Source: Arenimonas soli (lineage in GTDB: Bacteria; Pseudomonadota; Gammaproteobacteria; Xanthomonadales; Xanthomonadaceae). Taken from it: a DNA stretch of 64,000 nucleotides. Shown in pieces: positions 9,520 to 18,484 of the stretch. The stretch is taken from the NCBI RefSeq assembly GCF_014643775.1, contig NZ_BMKC01000001.1:1488001-1552000 (forward strand). The letters are read 5' to 3'. The translations under genes were made by a program, and so were the position numbers. The notes beneath the pieces were generated by a model, which was given only the letters and a program-made list of their open reading frames with translations, was not told where the DNA came from and made no database searches. Every line of letters begins with the position of its first letter. Position 1 is the first letter of the stretch.

Positions 9520-11007
9520 TTATTCGAACCAGTGCGCACGGGCAGCCATGATCAGCTTGCCGGCACGTTCCTCGTCCATGTCCTCGATGTCGGTGATCTC
9601 GTCCGTGGCCAGCTCGGCCAGGTCGTCGCGGGTGACCACGCCGCGCGCGGCCAGGGCGTAGGCGGTGGCCTCGTCCATGCCGTCGAGCGAAAGCAGGTCA
9701 TCGGCCGGCTTGTGGTCTTCGATGTCCTCTTCGACCAGCAGGGCCTCGGTGAGCAGGGCGTCGCGGGCACGGGCGCGCAGCTCCTCGACGATGTCCTCGT
9801 CGAAGCCTTCCACCGCCAGCAGTTCGCCGGCCGGCACGTAGGCGATTTCCTCGACCGTGCTGAAGCCCTCGGTGACCAGGATGCCGGCGATTTCCTCGTC
9901 GACTTCGAGCTTGTCCATGAACAGCTGGCGCGCGGCCGCCTGTTCGGACTCGGACTTGGCGGTCACCTGGTCCTGGGTCATGACGTTGAGCTGCCAGCCG
10001 CTGAGGCGGCTGGCCAGGCGCACGTTCTGGCCGCCCTTGCCGATCGCCTGGGCAAGCTTGTCCTCGGCCACGGCCAGATCCATCGAGCGCTTTTCTTCGT
10101 CGACGATGATCGACTGCACTTCGGCCGGGGCCATGGCGTTGATGACGAACTGCGCCGGGTTGTCCGACCACAGCACGATGTCGATGCGCTCGCCGTTGAG
10201 CTCGTTGCTGACCGCCTGCACGCGCGAACCGCGCATGCCGATGCAGGCGCCGATCGGATCGGTGCGGTGGTCGTGGGCCAGCACGGCGATCTTGGCGCGG
10301 TCGCCCGGGTCACGGGCCGCGGCCTTGATCTCGACCAGGCCCTGGCCGACTTCCGGCACCTCGAGCTTGAACAGCTCGATCATGAATTCCGGCGCGGTGC
10401 GGCTGATGAACAGCTGCGGGCCACGGGCCTCGGAGCGCACGTCCAGCAGGTAGCCGCGCACGCGGTCGCCCGGCCGCAGCACGTCGCGCGGGATGGCCTT
10501 GTCCTTCGGGATCAGGGCTTCGGCATTGCCGCCCAGGTCCACGTAGACGTTGCCACGCTCGACGCGCTTGACGATGCCATTGATCAGTTCGCCGACGCGG
10601 TCCTTCCAGGCGTCGACCACCTGCGCACGCTCGGCTTCGCGCACGCGCTGCACGATGACCTGCTTGGCGGCCTGGGCGGCGATGCGACCGAATTCGGCGT
10701 TTTCGACCTGCTCTTCGACGAAGTCGCCGACCTCGGCGCCTTCCTTCTCGTCGATGGCGTCCATCAGGCGGATCTGGCGGTCGGGCGACTCCATGACCAC
10801 GTCGTCGGCCACCACTTCCCAGCGGCGGAAGGTTTCGTAGCTGCCGTCGGTCGGGTTGATGGCGACACGCATGGCGACGTCCTGCTCGTGGTAGCGCTTC
10901 TTCGCGGCGGAAGCCAGCGCGGCCTCCATGGCCTCGACGATCACGCCACGCGGCACGCCCTTTTCATTGGCTACCGCTTCCATCACCAGCAACAGTTCCT
11001 TGCTCAT
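9520..11007 (-). CDS. nusA: Transcription termination/antitermination factor NusA
   Basis: 495 residues. Binds RNA polymerase and controls pausing, termination and antitermination. N-terminal RNAP-binding domain (about 1-130), S1 (about 132-200, GIVKRVERGNVYVDLGGNAE), KH1 (IGACIGMRGSRVQAVSNELN) and KH2 (AIGKGGQNVRLASRLSGWQL). Two C-terminal acidic helix-hairpin repeats follow (VTEGFSTVEEIAYVP; ARGVVTRDDLAELAT), as in E. coli-type NusA. Gap to infB is 75 bases; 32 bases separate it from rimP. Complete. Confidence 0.97.
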   Translation of the reverse strand: MSKELLLVMEAVANEKGVPRGVIVEAMEAALASAAKKRYHEQDVAMRVAINPTDGSYETFRRWEVVADDVVMESPDRQIRLMDAIDEKEGAEVGDFVEEQVENAEFGRIAAQAAKQVIVQRVREAERAQVVDAWKDRVGELINGIVKRVERGNVYVDLGGNAEALIPKDKAIPRDVLRPGDRVRGYLLDVRSEARGPQLFISRTAPEFMIELFKLEVPEVGQGLVEIKAAARDPGDRAKIAVLAHDHRTDPIGACIGMRGSRVQAVSNELNGERIDIVLWSDNPAQFVINAMAPAEVQSIIVDEEKRSMDLAVAEDKLAQAIGKGGQNVRLASRLSGWQLNVMTQDQVTAKSESEQAAARQLFMDKLEVDEEIAGILVTEGFSTVEEIAYVPAGELLAVEGFDEDIVEELRARARDALLTEALLVEEDIEDHKPADDLLSLDGMDEATAYALAARGVVTRDDLAELATDEITDIEDMDEERAGKLIMAARAHWFE

Positions 11008-11039
11008 CTCTTCCAGCTCCGTGAAAGGCGTCGGACGCC

Positions 11040-11579
11040 TCAGGGGTTATCGGATTCATTGCCGGCCTTGCGCTTGCCGCGCGGACCGGTGGGTTTGGGC
11101 TGGGCCGCCAGGCCCAGGGCGACCAGGTCGGGGACCAGGCGCGCTTTTTCGATGTTTTCGTGGGCAACGACCATTTCGCGGCCGTCGAAAACCAGCACGA
11201 TGCTGTTGCCGTCCACGCGCTCGATGCGGGCCTGGAAGCGCCGCCGGCCGTCGACGGGCAGCCGCAGGTTCAGCTTGGCCTGCTCGCCGATGAAGCGGGC
11301 GAACTGCGCCGGCGTGAACAGCGGGCGGTCGATGCCGGGCGAAGACACTTCGAGCGTGTACTGCGAGGTGATCGGGTCCTCGAGGTCGAGCACGGCCGAG
11401 ATCTCCCGGCTTACGGCCTCGCAGTCCTCGATGGCGACGTGGCGGCCGGGCGCGTCGATGTACAGGCGCAGCAGCGCGCTGTTGCCGGTCGGCGCGAATT
11501 CAACGCCCAGCAGCTCAAGACCCAGTCCTTCGACGGTGGGTGCAAGCAGATTGCTGATTTCGGTCGCCTTTCCGGTCAT
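11040..11579 (-). CDS. rimP: Ribosome maturation factor RimP
   Basis: 179 residues from ATG 11579. Needed for 30S maturation. The N-terminal alpha/beta domain (LLAPTVEGLGLELLGVEFAP; LRLYIDAPG; EDCEAVSREISAVLD; YTLEVSSPGIDRPLF) is followed by an SH3-like C-terminal domain (VDGNSIVLVFDG) and a basic tail (GPRGKRKAG). I prefer this start because Xanthomonas RimP begins with a similar MSEKATEI; an in-frame ATG at 11612/11609 would add 10-11 residues. Neither start has a strong ribosome site. First protein gene after the initiator tRNA. Confidence 0.93.
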   Translation of the reverse strand: MTGKATEISNLLAPTVEGLGLELLGVEFAPTGNSALLRLYIDAPGRHVAIEDCEAVSREISAVLDLEDPITSQYTLEVSSPGIDRPLFTPAQFARFIGEQAKLNLRLPVDGRRRFQARIERVDGNSIVLVFDGREMVVAHENIEKARLVPDLVALGLAAQPKPTGPRGKRKAGNESDNP

Positions 11580-11625
11580 TCGTCGGTCCCGCGCCTCGTT
11601 CGCGTTCATCAAATTTCAAAAACAA

Positions 11626-11647
11626 AAAAGGGCCGTGAGGCCCTTTT
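11626..11647 (-). terminator. Hairpin terminator between fMet tRNA and rimP
   Basis: Nine-bp stem AAAAGGGCC / GGCCCTTTT with a four-base loop. On the minus strand it ends in T6-G-T5. It lies about 100 bases after the tRNA and about 45 before the rimP start, so it could uncouple, or attenuate into, rimP-nusA-infB. On the plus strand the T run is shorter. Confidence 0.75.
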
Positions 11648-11747
11648 CCGGTACATCCAGGTTCCGGTATCCCCGGGATCGGCCTGGCAGCCAACCCGGG
11701 GAAAAAGCCTGATCGATGAAGCCCTTTCGGAAACCATCGCCAGAAAC

Positions 11748-11824
11748 TGGTAGCGGGGGCAGGATTTGAACCTGCGACCTTCGGGTTATGAGCCCGACGA
11801 GCTGCCAGACTGCTCCACCCCGCA
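11748..11824 (-). tRNA. Initiator tRNA-fMet (CAT)
   Basis: 77 bases including an encoded CCA. Anticodon loop CTCATAA lies on a stem with the three consecutive G-C pairs (GGG/CCC) that mark initiator tRNAs. T loop TTCAAAT on stem GCAGG/CCTGC. Acceptor pairs 2-7 are all Watson-Crick, while positions 1 and 72 read T and T and so are unpaired; the unpaired 1-72 position is the feature that permits formylation. Positioned ahead of rimP-nusA-infB like metY of E. coli. Confidence 0.97.
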
Positions 11825-11837
11825 GCAGTGAGCGCGC

Positions 11838-11867
11838 ATTATAGGGGGCTAGGCTTTCGCGGCGCAA
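11838..11867 (-). promoter_or_regulatory. Promoter of the fMet tRNA
   Basis: On the minus strand a perfect TATAAT (11843-11838) lies 13 bases before the tRNA 5' end. TTGCGC (11867-11862) lies 18 bases further upstream as a weak -35. The start point would fall about 7 bases before the tRNA. It sits between nuoN and the tRNA, so this unit is separate from nuo. Confidence 0.75.
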
Positions 11868-11898
11868 GCCCGGCGTTTGTCTGCCGCTCAGCCAGGCC

Positions 11899-13347
11899 TC
11901 AGACCGGGAACGCCCGACCCACCCAATGCAGGATGGTGTCGGCGAAAAGGCCCAGCGCCAGCAGGGCGATCGCATTGACCGCGAACAGCACCCGCAGGTG
12001 GCTGTCGGCATGCAGCCTGGGGCCCTCGCCTTCGGGCTCGTCGAAGAACATCGCCTTCATCACCCGCAGGTAGTAGAAGGCGCCGATCACCGCGCACACG
12101 ATGCCGACGATGGCCAGCCACAGCAGGCCCGCGTCCAGTGCCGCCATCAGCACTTCCAGCTTGGCCCAGAAGCCAAGGAAAGGCGGCACGCCGGCCAGCG
12201 AGGCCATGACGAACATCACCAGCAGCGCCTGGAACGGATTGCGCGACCACAGGCCGCGGAAGTCGGCGATCTCCTCGGCTTCGTGGCCCTTGCGCGACAG
12301 CAGGATGATGGCGCCGAAGGCGGCCGCCGACATCAGCGCATAGGAAATGGCGTAGAACATCGCCGCGCCATGGCCCAGCGGCCCGCCGTGGGCCAGGCCC
12401 ATGAACAGGAAGCCCACGTGCGAAATGGTCGAATACGCCAGCATGCGCTTGAGGTTGGTCTGCACCAGCGCCACCAGGTTGCCCACCACCAGCGACAGCG
12501 CCGCCAGCCAGGCGACCATGTCCTGCCACTGCGCGTCGAGCGGGCCGACGCCGTCCTCGAGCAGGCGGTAGGCCATGCCGAAGGCCGCCAGCTTGGGCGC
12601 CGAACCGATGAACAGCGTGATCGCGGTCGGGGCGCCGTGGTAGGTGTCGGGCAGCCACATGTGGAAGGGCGCGGCACCGAACTTGAAGGCGATGCCGACC
12701 AGCATGAACACCACGCCGAACAGCAGCAGCGTGCGGTCGCCGGTGGACGCCGCCGCGGCGTGGATTTCACCCAGCTGCAGGCTGCCGGTGGCGCCATAGA
12801 CCATGGACATGCCGTACAGCAGCAGGCCCGAGGCCAGCGAGCCAAGCACGAAATACTTCATCGCCGCTTCCGAGCAGCGCGGGTTGTCGCGGTCCATCGC
12901 GACCAGGCCGTAGGAGCTCAGCGCCAGCAGTTCCAGGCCCAGGTACAGCACCAGCATGCTGCCGGCCGACACCATCAGCATCATGCCCAGCACCGAGAAC
13001 AGGCCCAGCACGTAGAACTCGCCCTTGAACAGGCCCCGGTCCTGCAGGTAGGGCTTGGCGTAGACGAAGGACGCGGCCGCCACCAGGTAGATGGTGATCT
13101 TGAGCACGTCGCCGATGGTGTCGCGCACGAACAGGTTGGCGAAGCCCCAGGTGGTTTCGGCGCCCAGTTCGCGCGCGGTCAGCACCGCGGCGGCGGCCAG
13201 GATGAAAAGGGCCAGGAAATGCGTGAGGCCTCGGCGTGCATCCGAGAGGAACAGGTCGATCATCAGCAGGGCGAAGGCTGCGCCGCAGACGAAGATCTCC
13301 GGCCCCAGGGGCTGGAGGTCGGCAAGTGTGGGCATCGGCAGGGCCAT
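11899..13347 (-). CDS. nuoN: NADH-quinone oxidoreductase subunit N
   Basis: 482 residues, about 14 membrane helices. One of three antiporter-like proton-pumping subunits of complex I. Seen: the conserved Lys-containing helix near KFGAAPFHMWLPDTYHGAP and the loop NLKRMLAYSTISHVGF, both hallmarks of the Mrp-type fold. Last gene of the nuo operon; starts 10 bases after the nuoM stop. No convincing terminator with a T run follows in 11844-11898. Confidence 0.96.
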   Translation of the reverse strand: MALPMPTLADLQPLGPEIFVCGAAFALLMIDLFLSDARRGLTHFLALFILAAAAVLTARELGAETTWGFANLFVRDTIGDVLKITIYLVAAASFVYAKPYLQDRGLFKGEFYVLGLFSVLGMMLMVSAGSMLVLYLGLELLALSSYGLVAMDRDNPRCSEAAMKYFVLGSLASGLLLYGMSMVYGATGSLQLGEIHAAAASTGDRTLLLFGVVFMLVGIAFKFGAAPFHMWLPDTYHGAPTAITLFIGSAPKLAAFGMAYRLLEDGVGPLDAQWQDMVAWLAALSLVVGNLVALVQTNLKRMLAYSTISHVGFLFMGLAHGGPLGHGAAMFYAISYALMSAAAFGAIILLSRKGHEAEEIADFRGLWSRNPFQALLVMFVMASLAGVPPFLGFWAKLEVLMAALDAGLLWLAIVGIVCAVIGAFYYLRVMKAMFFDEPEGEGPRLHADSHLRVLFAVNAIALLALGLFADTILHWVGRAFPV

Positions 13348-13357
13348 CGGGGCTTCC

Positions 13358-14893
13358 TTACAGCTTGGTGGCGGCGAGCTGGGTCAGCAGCTGCGCGATC
13401 GGTGCTTCCATGAGGTCGGTCAGCGGCTTGGGGTACACGCCCAGCGCCAGGGTGCCCAGGGCGAACACGCCCAGCACCAGGACTTCGCGGCCATTGATGT
13501 CGGTCAGTTCGGCGACATGGTGGTTGGCGACGTCGCCGAAGACCACGCGCTTGACCATCCACAGGGTGTAGGCCGCGCCGAGGATCAGCGTGAAGCCGGC
13601 GCCGAAGGCGACCCAGGCGTTGTACTGGAACGCGGCCAGGATGACCATGAATTCGCCGACGAAGCCCGAGGTGCCCGGCAGGCCGGCATTGGCCATCGCG
13701 AAGAACACGAAGAAGGCCGCGAACCAGGGCATGGTGTTCACCACGCCGCCGTAGTCGCGGATCATGCGGCTGTGCATGCGGTCGTAGACCACGCCCACGC
13801 ACGAGAACATGGCGCCGGATATGAAGCCGTGCGAGATCATCTGCACCATCGCGCCCTGCACGCCCAGCTGGGCGGCATCGGTATTGCCCAGCTCGCGCAC
13901 CAGCGCGAAGGCGATGAAGGTGCCCAGGGTGACGAAGCCCATGTGCGCGATCGACGAGTAGGCGATCAGCTTCTTCATGTCCTCCTGCACCAGCGCCACC
14001 AGGCCGATGTAGATCACCGCCGCGAGCGAAAGCGCGATGACCAGCCAGGCCCACTCCTGCCCCGCGTCAGGCACGATCGGCAGGGTGAAGCGCAGGAAGC
14101 CGTAGCCGCCGATCTTGAGCATGATCGCCGCCAGGATGACCGAACCTCCGGTGGGCGCCTCGACGTGGGCGTCGGGCAACCAGGTATGCACCGGGAACAT
14201 CGGCACCTTCACCGCGAAAGCGGCCAGGAAGGCGAAGAACAGCCACATCTGTTCCTGGGCGGTCAGCTTGAGCTGGTACAGGTCGGCCAGCTGGAAACTG
14301 GCGCCACCCTCGAGGCGTTCGCCCGAGACGATGTACAGGTACACCAGGCCGACCAGCATGAACACCGAGCCCAGGAAGGTGTACAGGAAGAACTTGATCG
14401 AGGCGTACACGCGCCGCGGGCCACCCCAGACACCGATGATGATGAACATCGGGATCAGCATGGCCTCGAAGAACACGTAGAACAGGATGGCGTCGAGCGC
14501 GCAGAAGACGCCGATCATCATGCCCTCGAGGATCAGGAAGGCGGCGAAATATTGGTGCGCCCGGCGCTCCACCGAACCCCAGGCACCCACCAGCACCAGG
14601 GCCGTGGTCAGGGTGGTCAGCGCGATCAGCGCAATCGACAGGCCGTCCACGCCCAGGTGGTAGCGGATGTCGAAGTTGGGGATCCAGCTGCGGTCCTCGA
14701 CGAAACGCATCGCGGCCGAACTGCCGTCGTGGCCGGCGAAAAGGAACACGCTCAGGACCAGGGTGGCGACCGCGACCAGCAGCGCGAACCATTTGCCCTG
14801 GGTCTGGCGGGCGTCGCCGAAGGCCAGCGTCAGGATGCCGCCGAGGATCGGCAGCCAGACCAGGACGCTCAGCAGGGGCCAGGAGGATTGCAT
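13358..14893 (-). CDS. nuoM: NADH-quinone oxidoreductase subunit M
   Basis: 511 residues, about 14 membrane helices, an antiporter-like proton channel of complex I. Conserved pieces: YHLGVDGLSIALI at the periplasmic side, FFEAMLIPMFIIIGVWGG with the channel Glu, KVPMFPVHTWLPDAHVEAPT, and KKLIAYSSIAHMGF. Length and order (between nuoL and nuoN) are standard. Nineteen bases separate its start from the nuoL stop. Confidence 0.96.
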   Translation of the reverse strand: MQSSWPLLSVLVWLPILGGILTLAFGDARQTQGKWFALLVAVATLVLSVFLFAGHDGSSAAMRFVEDRSWIPNFDIRYHLGVDGLSIALIALTTLTTALVLVGAWGSVERRAHQYFAAFLILEGMMIGVFCALDAILFYVFFEAMLIPMFIIIGVWGGPRRVYASIKFFLYTFLGSVFMLVGLVYLYIVSGERLEGGASFQLADLYQLKLTAQEQMWLFFAFLAAFAVKVPMFPVHTWLPDAHVEAPTGGSVILAAIMLKIGGYGFLRFTLPIVPDAGQEWAWLVIALSLAAVIYIGLVALVQEDMKKLIAYSSIAHMGFVTLGTFIAFALVRELGNTDAAQLGVQGAMVQMISHGFISGAMFSCVGVVYDRMHSRMIRDYGGVVNTMPWFAAFFVFFAMANAGLPGTSGFVGEFMVILAAFQYNAWVAFGAGFTLILGAAYTLWMVKRVVFGDVANHHVAELTDINGREVLVLGVFALGTLALGVYPKPLTDLMEAPIAQLLTQLAATKL

Positions 14894-14912
14894 CGGGTCT
14901 TCCTTGTCAGTC

Positions 14913-17039
14913 TCAGGCGCCGGTCATCTTGACCAGCACCGCCAGCAGGACGATGAGGCCAATGATCATGGCGAAGGCATAGTTGTAGAGGCGACCGGTC
15001 TGCAGGTGGCGCAGCAGTCCGCCGACGCGGTCGACCAGGGTGGCCGTCCCGTTCACCAGCAGGCCGTCGATGAGGCCGGCGTCGCCGCGCTTCCAGGAGA
15101 ACTTGCCCAGCTTGATGCCGCCGCCGGCAAAGCCCTTGATCCAAAGGTCGTCGAAGCCGTACTTGTTCTCGAGCAGGCGCACGACCGGCGCGAACAGCTT
15201 CGCGAAGCGGTCGGCCAGGGCCGTATTGAACAGGTAGATGTAGGTGGCCAGGGCGAAACCCGCGAAGGCCAGCCAGAACACGATGCTGGCGTAGAAGTGG
15301 GTGCCGAAGCCGACCGCTGCCCAGAACCAGCCCTTGTCGCCGTGCCACAGCACCTCGCCCGCCCGCGCGACCGTGTCGTGCGCCGGCATGACCTCGATCG
15401 CGCCGCGGAAGAAGTCGCCGAACAGCATCGGGCCGACCGTGAAGAAGCCGATGAAGATGGACGGGATCGCCAGCAGGACCAGCGGCACGGTGACCACCCA
15501 CGGCGACTCGTGCGGCTCGACCGGGCCATGGTGGCCATGGTGGGCATCGGCGTCTTCGTCGTGGTGCGCATCGGCGTGCACTTCCGCGTCCGGCTCGTGG
15601 TGGGCGACCTCGCGGAAGCGTTCCTTGCCGTGGAAGGTCATGTACAGCAGGCGGAAGCTGTAGAAGGCCGTGACGAACACGCCCAGCAGCACCGCGTAAT
15701 AGCCGTACTGCTGCACCCAGCCACCCTGCGCCGCCGCCTGCTGCGCGGCGACGATGATGGTGTCCTTGGAGAAATAGCCCGACAGGAAGGGCGTGCCGAC
15801 CAGCGCCAGCGTGCCGATCAGGCTGGTCCAGTAGGTGATGGGCATGTACTTCTTCAGGCCGCCCATCTTGCGCATGTCCTGCTCGTGGTGCATGCCGATG
15901 ATCACCGAGCCCGCCGCCAGGAACAGCAGCGCCTTGAAGAAGGCGTGGGTCATCAGGTGGAACACCGCGGCCGAATAGGCCGAAACGCCGAGCGCCACGG
16001 TCATGTAACCAAGCTGCGACAGCGTGGAGTACGCGACCACGCGCTTGATGTCGTTCTGCACGATGCCGATCAGGCCGGTGAAGAAGGCCGTGGTGGCGCC
16101 GATGAACAGCACGAAGGCCAGCGCGGTTTCGCTCTGCTCGAACAGCGGCGACATGCGCGCCACCATGAAGATGCCGGCGGTGACCATGGTCGCGGCGTGG
16201 ATGAGCGCCGAGATCGGGGTCGGGCCTTCCATCGAGTCCGGCAGCCACACGTGCAGCGGCACCTGCGCCGACTTGCCCATGGCGCCGATGAACAGGCAGA
16301 TGCAGATGAAGGTGATGATCTCGACCTGGACGGGGCCCGAAAGCACGTCGTAGCTCCAGCCACCCATGCCGATCTTGCCCGACCACAGGGTGAAGGTCCC
16401 CTGCAGTTCGCTGTTGTAGGCGTGCGCGAAGACGGTCGCGTAGTCGAGCGTGCCGACCCAGGCCAGGACGCCGGCGATGCCGAGCAGGAAGCCGAAGTCG
16501 CCGACCCTGTTGACCAGGAAGGCCTTGAGGTTGGCGAAGATGGCGGTCGGGCGCTTGTACCAGAAGCCGATCAGCAGGTAGGACACCAGGCCCACTGCTT
16601 CCCAGCCGAAGAACAGCTGCAGGAAGTTGTTGCTCATCACCAGCATCAGCATGCTGAAGGTGAACAGCGAGATGTAGCTGAAGAAGCGCTGGTAGCCCGG
16701 GTCTTCCTCCATGTAGCCGATGGTGTAGATGTGCACCAGCAGCGACACGAAGGTGACCACCACCATCATCATGGCGGTGAGCGTGTCGACCATGAAGCCG
16801 ACGTGGGCCGAATACCCGCCCACCTCGAAGAAGGTGTAGACGTTCTGGTTGAACGGCGCCGCGTCCATGCCCAGGAACTGCCAGAGCACGTGCAGCGACA
16901 GCGCGCAGCTGACCGCCACGCCCAGGATGGTGACCCAGTGCGCGCCGGCGCGGCCCACCTGCTTGCCGAACAGGCCGGCGATGACCGAGCCCAGCAGGGG
17001 CGCGAGGGCGATGACCAGCAGGATGTTCATTGAAATCAT
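14913..17039 (-). CDS. nuoL: NADH-quinone oxidoreductase subunit L
   Basis: 708 residues, somewhat longer than the E. coli protein (613). Antiporter-like core with VPLHVWLPDSMEGPTPISAL and DIKRVVAYSTLSQLGY, then a long lateral helix and a C-terminal membrane helix (AMIIGLIVLLAVLVKMTG). Between them lies a His/Asp/Glu-rich soluble stretch (about residues 475-515: HHEPDAEVHADAHHDEDADA) that could bind metal but is probably just a linker. Start ATG 17039, with AAGGG 11 bases upstream. Confidence 0.96.
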   Translation of the reverse strand: MISMNILLVIALAPLLGSVIAGLFGKQVGRAGAHWVTILGVAVSCALSLHVLWQFLGMDAAPFNQNVYTFFEVGGYSAHVGFMVDTLTAMMMVVVTFVSLLVHIYTIGYMEEDPGYQRFFSYISLFTFSMLMLVMSNNFLQLFFGWEAVGLVSYLLIGFWYKRPTAIFANLKAFLVNRVGDFGFLLGIAGVLAWVGTLDYATVFAHAYNSELQGTFTLWSGKIGMGGWSYDVLSGPVQVEIITFICICLFIGAMGKSAQVPLHVWLPDSMEGPTPISALIHAATMVTAGIFMVARMSPLFEQSETALAFVLFIGATTAFFTGLIGIVQNDIKRVVAYSTLSQLGYMTVALGVSAYSAAVFHLMTHAFFKALLFLAAGSVIIGMHHEQDMRKMGGLKKYMPITYWTSLIGTLALVGTPFLSGYFSKDTIIVAAQQAAAQGGWVQQYGYYAVLLGVFVTAFYSFRLLYMTFHGKERFREVAHHEPDAEVHADAHHDEDADAHHGHHGPVEPHESPWVVTVPLVLLAIPSIFIGFFTVGPMLFGDFFRGAIEVMPAHDTVARAGEVLWHGDKGWFWAAVGFGTHFYASIVFWLAFAGFALATYIYLFNTALADRFAKLFAPVVRLLENKYGFDDLWIKGFAGGGIKLGKFSWKRGDAGLIDGLLVNGTATLVDRVGGLLRHLQTGRLYNYAFAMIIGLIVLLAVLVKMTGA

Positions 17040-17046
17040 CGCGCGA

Positions 17047-17352
17047 TCAACCCTTCAGCGAATCGAGTTCGGCGACATTGATGGTCCGCCGGTTGCGGAA
17101 CAGCGTCACCAGGATGGCCAGGCCGATGGCGGCCTCGGAAGCCGCCACGGTAAGAATGAAGAACACGAAGATCTGGCCGTCGACGTCGCCCAGGAAGCGC
17201 GAGAAGGCCACGAAGTTGATGTTCACCGCCAGCAGCATCAGTTCGATGCACATCAGCAGCACGATGACGTTCTTGCGGTTGATGAAGATGCCGGCGACCG
17301 AGATGCAGAACAGCACCGCGGCAAGCGCGAGGTAGTGGCCGAGGCTGATCAC
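17047..17352 (-). CDS. nuoK: NADH-quinone oxidoreductase subunit K
   Basis: 101 residues, exactly the usual length, three membrane helices. Helix 2 carries the conserved Glu of the proton path ([20 protein letters not shown]), and helix 3 has [15 protein letters not shown]. The start is GTG 17352, which overlaps the nuoJ stop as GTGA. AGGAGGG lies just upstream. The longer open frame upstream is not coding. Confidence 0.95.
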   Translation of the reverse strand: MISLGHYLALAAVLFCISVAGIFINRKNVIVLLMCIELMLLAVNINFVAFSRFLGDVDGQIFVFFILTVAASEAAIGLAILVTLFRNRRTINVAELDSLKG

Positions 17353-17966
17353 GGGTTGCCCTCCTGGCGGGGTTCGGACGCCACCTTGACCAGGCGCACG
17401 CGGTCCTCGCGGCGCACGGCGACCTGGCGGGCAGGATCCTGGTGCTTGGTCCCCGGGCGGCGGCGCAGGGTCAGCATCACCGCGACGATCAAGGCCACGG
17501 TGAGGATCACCGCGGCGGTCTCGAACGGCAGAATGTACTTGCTGAACAGGGTTTCGCCGATCCACTGCAGGTTGGTCTTGCCGGCCGCGGCCGCCGGATC
17601 GGTGGCCGACAGGCCCACGTCGAAGCGCTGCAGGCCGATCAGCATCACCATCTCGGCGGCCATCACCACCACCACGGCGCCGGTCAGCGGCAGGTAGCGC
17701 ACGTAACCTTCACGCAGCGGCGTGGTGTTGATGTCGAGCATCATCACCACGAACAGGAACAGCACCATCACCGCGCCGATGTAGACCAGCACCAGCACGA
17801 CGCCCAGGAATTCGGCCTGCAGCAGCAGCCACAGGCAGGCGACCGAGAAGAAGGTCAGCACCAGGCTCAGCACCGCGTGCACCGGGTTGCGGGCCAGGAT
17901 GACGCCCAGGGCCGCCAGTACGGCGACCGCGGCGAAGACGTAGAAGGCGGCGAGTTCGTAAGTCAT
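17349..17966 (-). CDS. nuoJ: NADH-quinone oxidoreductase subunit J
   Basis: 205 residues, five membrane helices. Helix 3 holds the pi-bulge region typical of NuoJ ([20 protein letters not shown]), followed by VVMMLD. The C-terminal 35 residues are basic and hydrophilic ([20 protein letters not shown]), a cytoplasmic tail. ATG 17966 has AAAGGA seven bases upstream; frames extending to 18326 run into nuoI and are spurious. Confidence 0.95.
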   Translation of the reverse strand: MTYELAAFYVFAAVAVLAALGVILARNPVHAVLSLVLTFFSVACLWLLLQAEFLGVVLVLVYIGAVMVLFLFVVMMLDINTTPLREGYVRYLPLTGAVVVVMAAEMVMLIGLQRFDVGLSATDPAAAAGKTNLQWIGETLFSKYILPFETAAVILTVALIVAVMLTLRRRPGTKHQDPARQVAVRREDRVRLVKVASEPRQEGNP

Positions 17967-17988
17967 GTCTGTCCTTTGTCCCCTGCCC

Positions 17989-18477
17989 TCACCGGAAGGC
18001 CGCGTCGGCGGCGCGACGTTCGGCGATCTCGTCCTCGAGGCGGTCGCCCAGGGCCAGCAGCTGGACCTTGTTGACGATGTTCTCGCCGCGCTTCTCGAAG
18101 TGGTACTCGTGCACGTGGGTTTCGACGATCGAGTCCACCGGGCAGCTTTCTTCGCAGAAACCGCAGTAGATGCACTTGAACAGGTCGATGTCGTAGCGGG
18201 TGGTCCGGCGCGAGCCGTCGGCACGCTGCTCGGAGTCGATGGTGATCGCCAGCGCCGGGCACACCGCCTCGCACAGCTTGCAGGCGATGCAGCGCTCTTC
18301 GCCGTTCGGGTAGCGGCGCAGCGCATGCAGGCCGCGGAAGCGAACCGACTGCGGCGTCTTCTCGAACGGGTAGTTGAGCGTGTACTTGGGCTTGAACATG
18401 TAGCCCAGCGTCAGCTTCATGCCGGAAAGCAGCTCCAGCAGCATGAGGCTCTTGAGGTAGTTTGCGATGCGGTTCAT
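17989..18477 (-). CDS. nuoI: NADH-quinone oxidoreductase subunit I (2x 4Fe-4S)
   Basis: 162 residues. Carries clusters N6a and N6b through [12 protein letters not shown] and [12 protein letters not shown], passing electrons toward NuoB. The amphipathic N-terminus ([20 protein letters not shown]) sits along the membrane. Start ATG 18477 with GAGGAAG upstream; it lies eight bases after nuoH. The length matches the family. Confidence 0.96.
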   Translation of the reverse strand: MNRIANYLKSLMLLELLSGMKLTLGYMFKPKYTLNYPFEKTPQSVRFRGLHALRRYPNGEERCIACKLCEAVCPALAITIDSEQRADGSRRTTRYDIDLFKCIYCGFCEESCPVDSIVETHVHEYHFEKRGENIVNKVQLLALGDRLEDEIAERRAADAAFR

Positions 18478-18484
18478 GGCTTCC

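Noticed and set aside
13091-17033. Two long plus-strand frames (613 and 788 codons) opposite nuoM and nuoL
   Set aside because: His/Asp/Gln-rich shadows of membrane-helix codons; no coding support.
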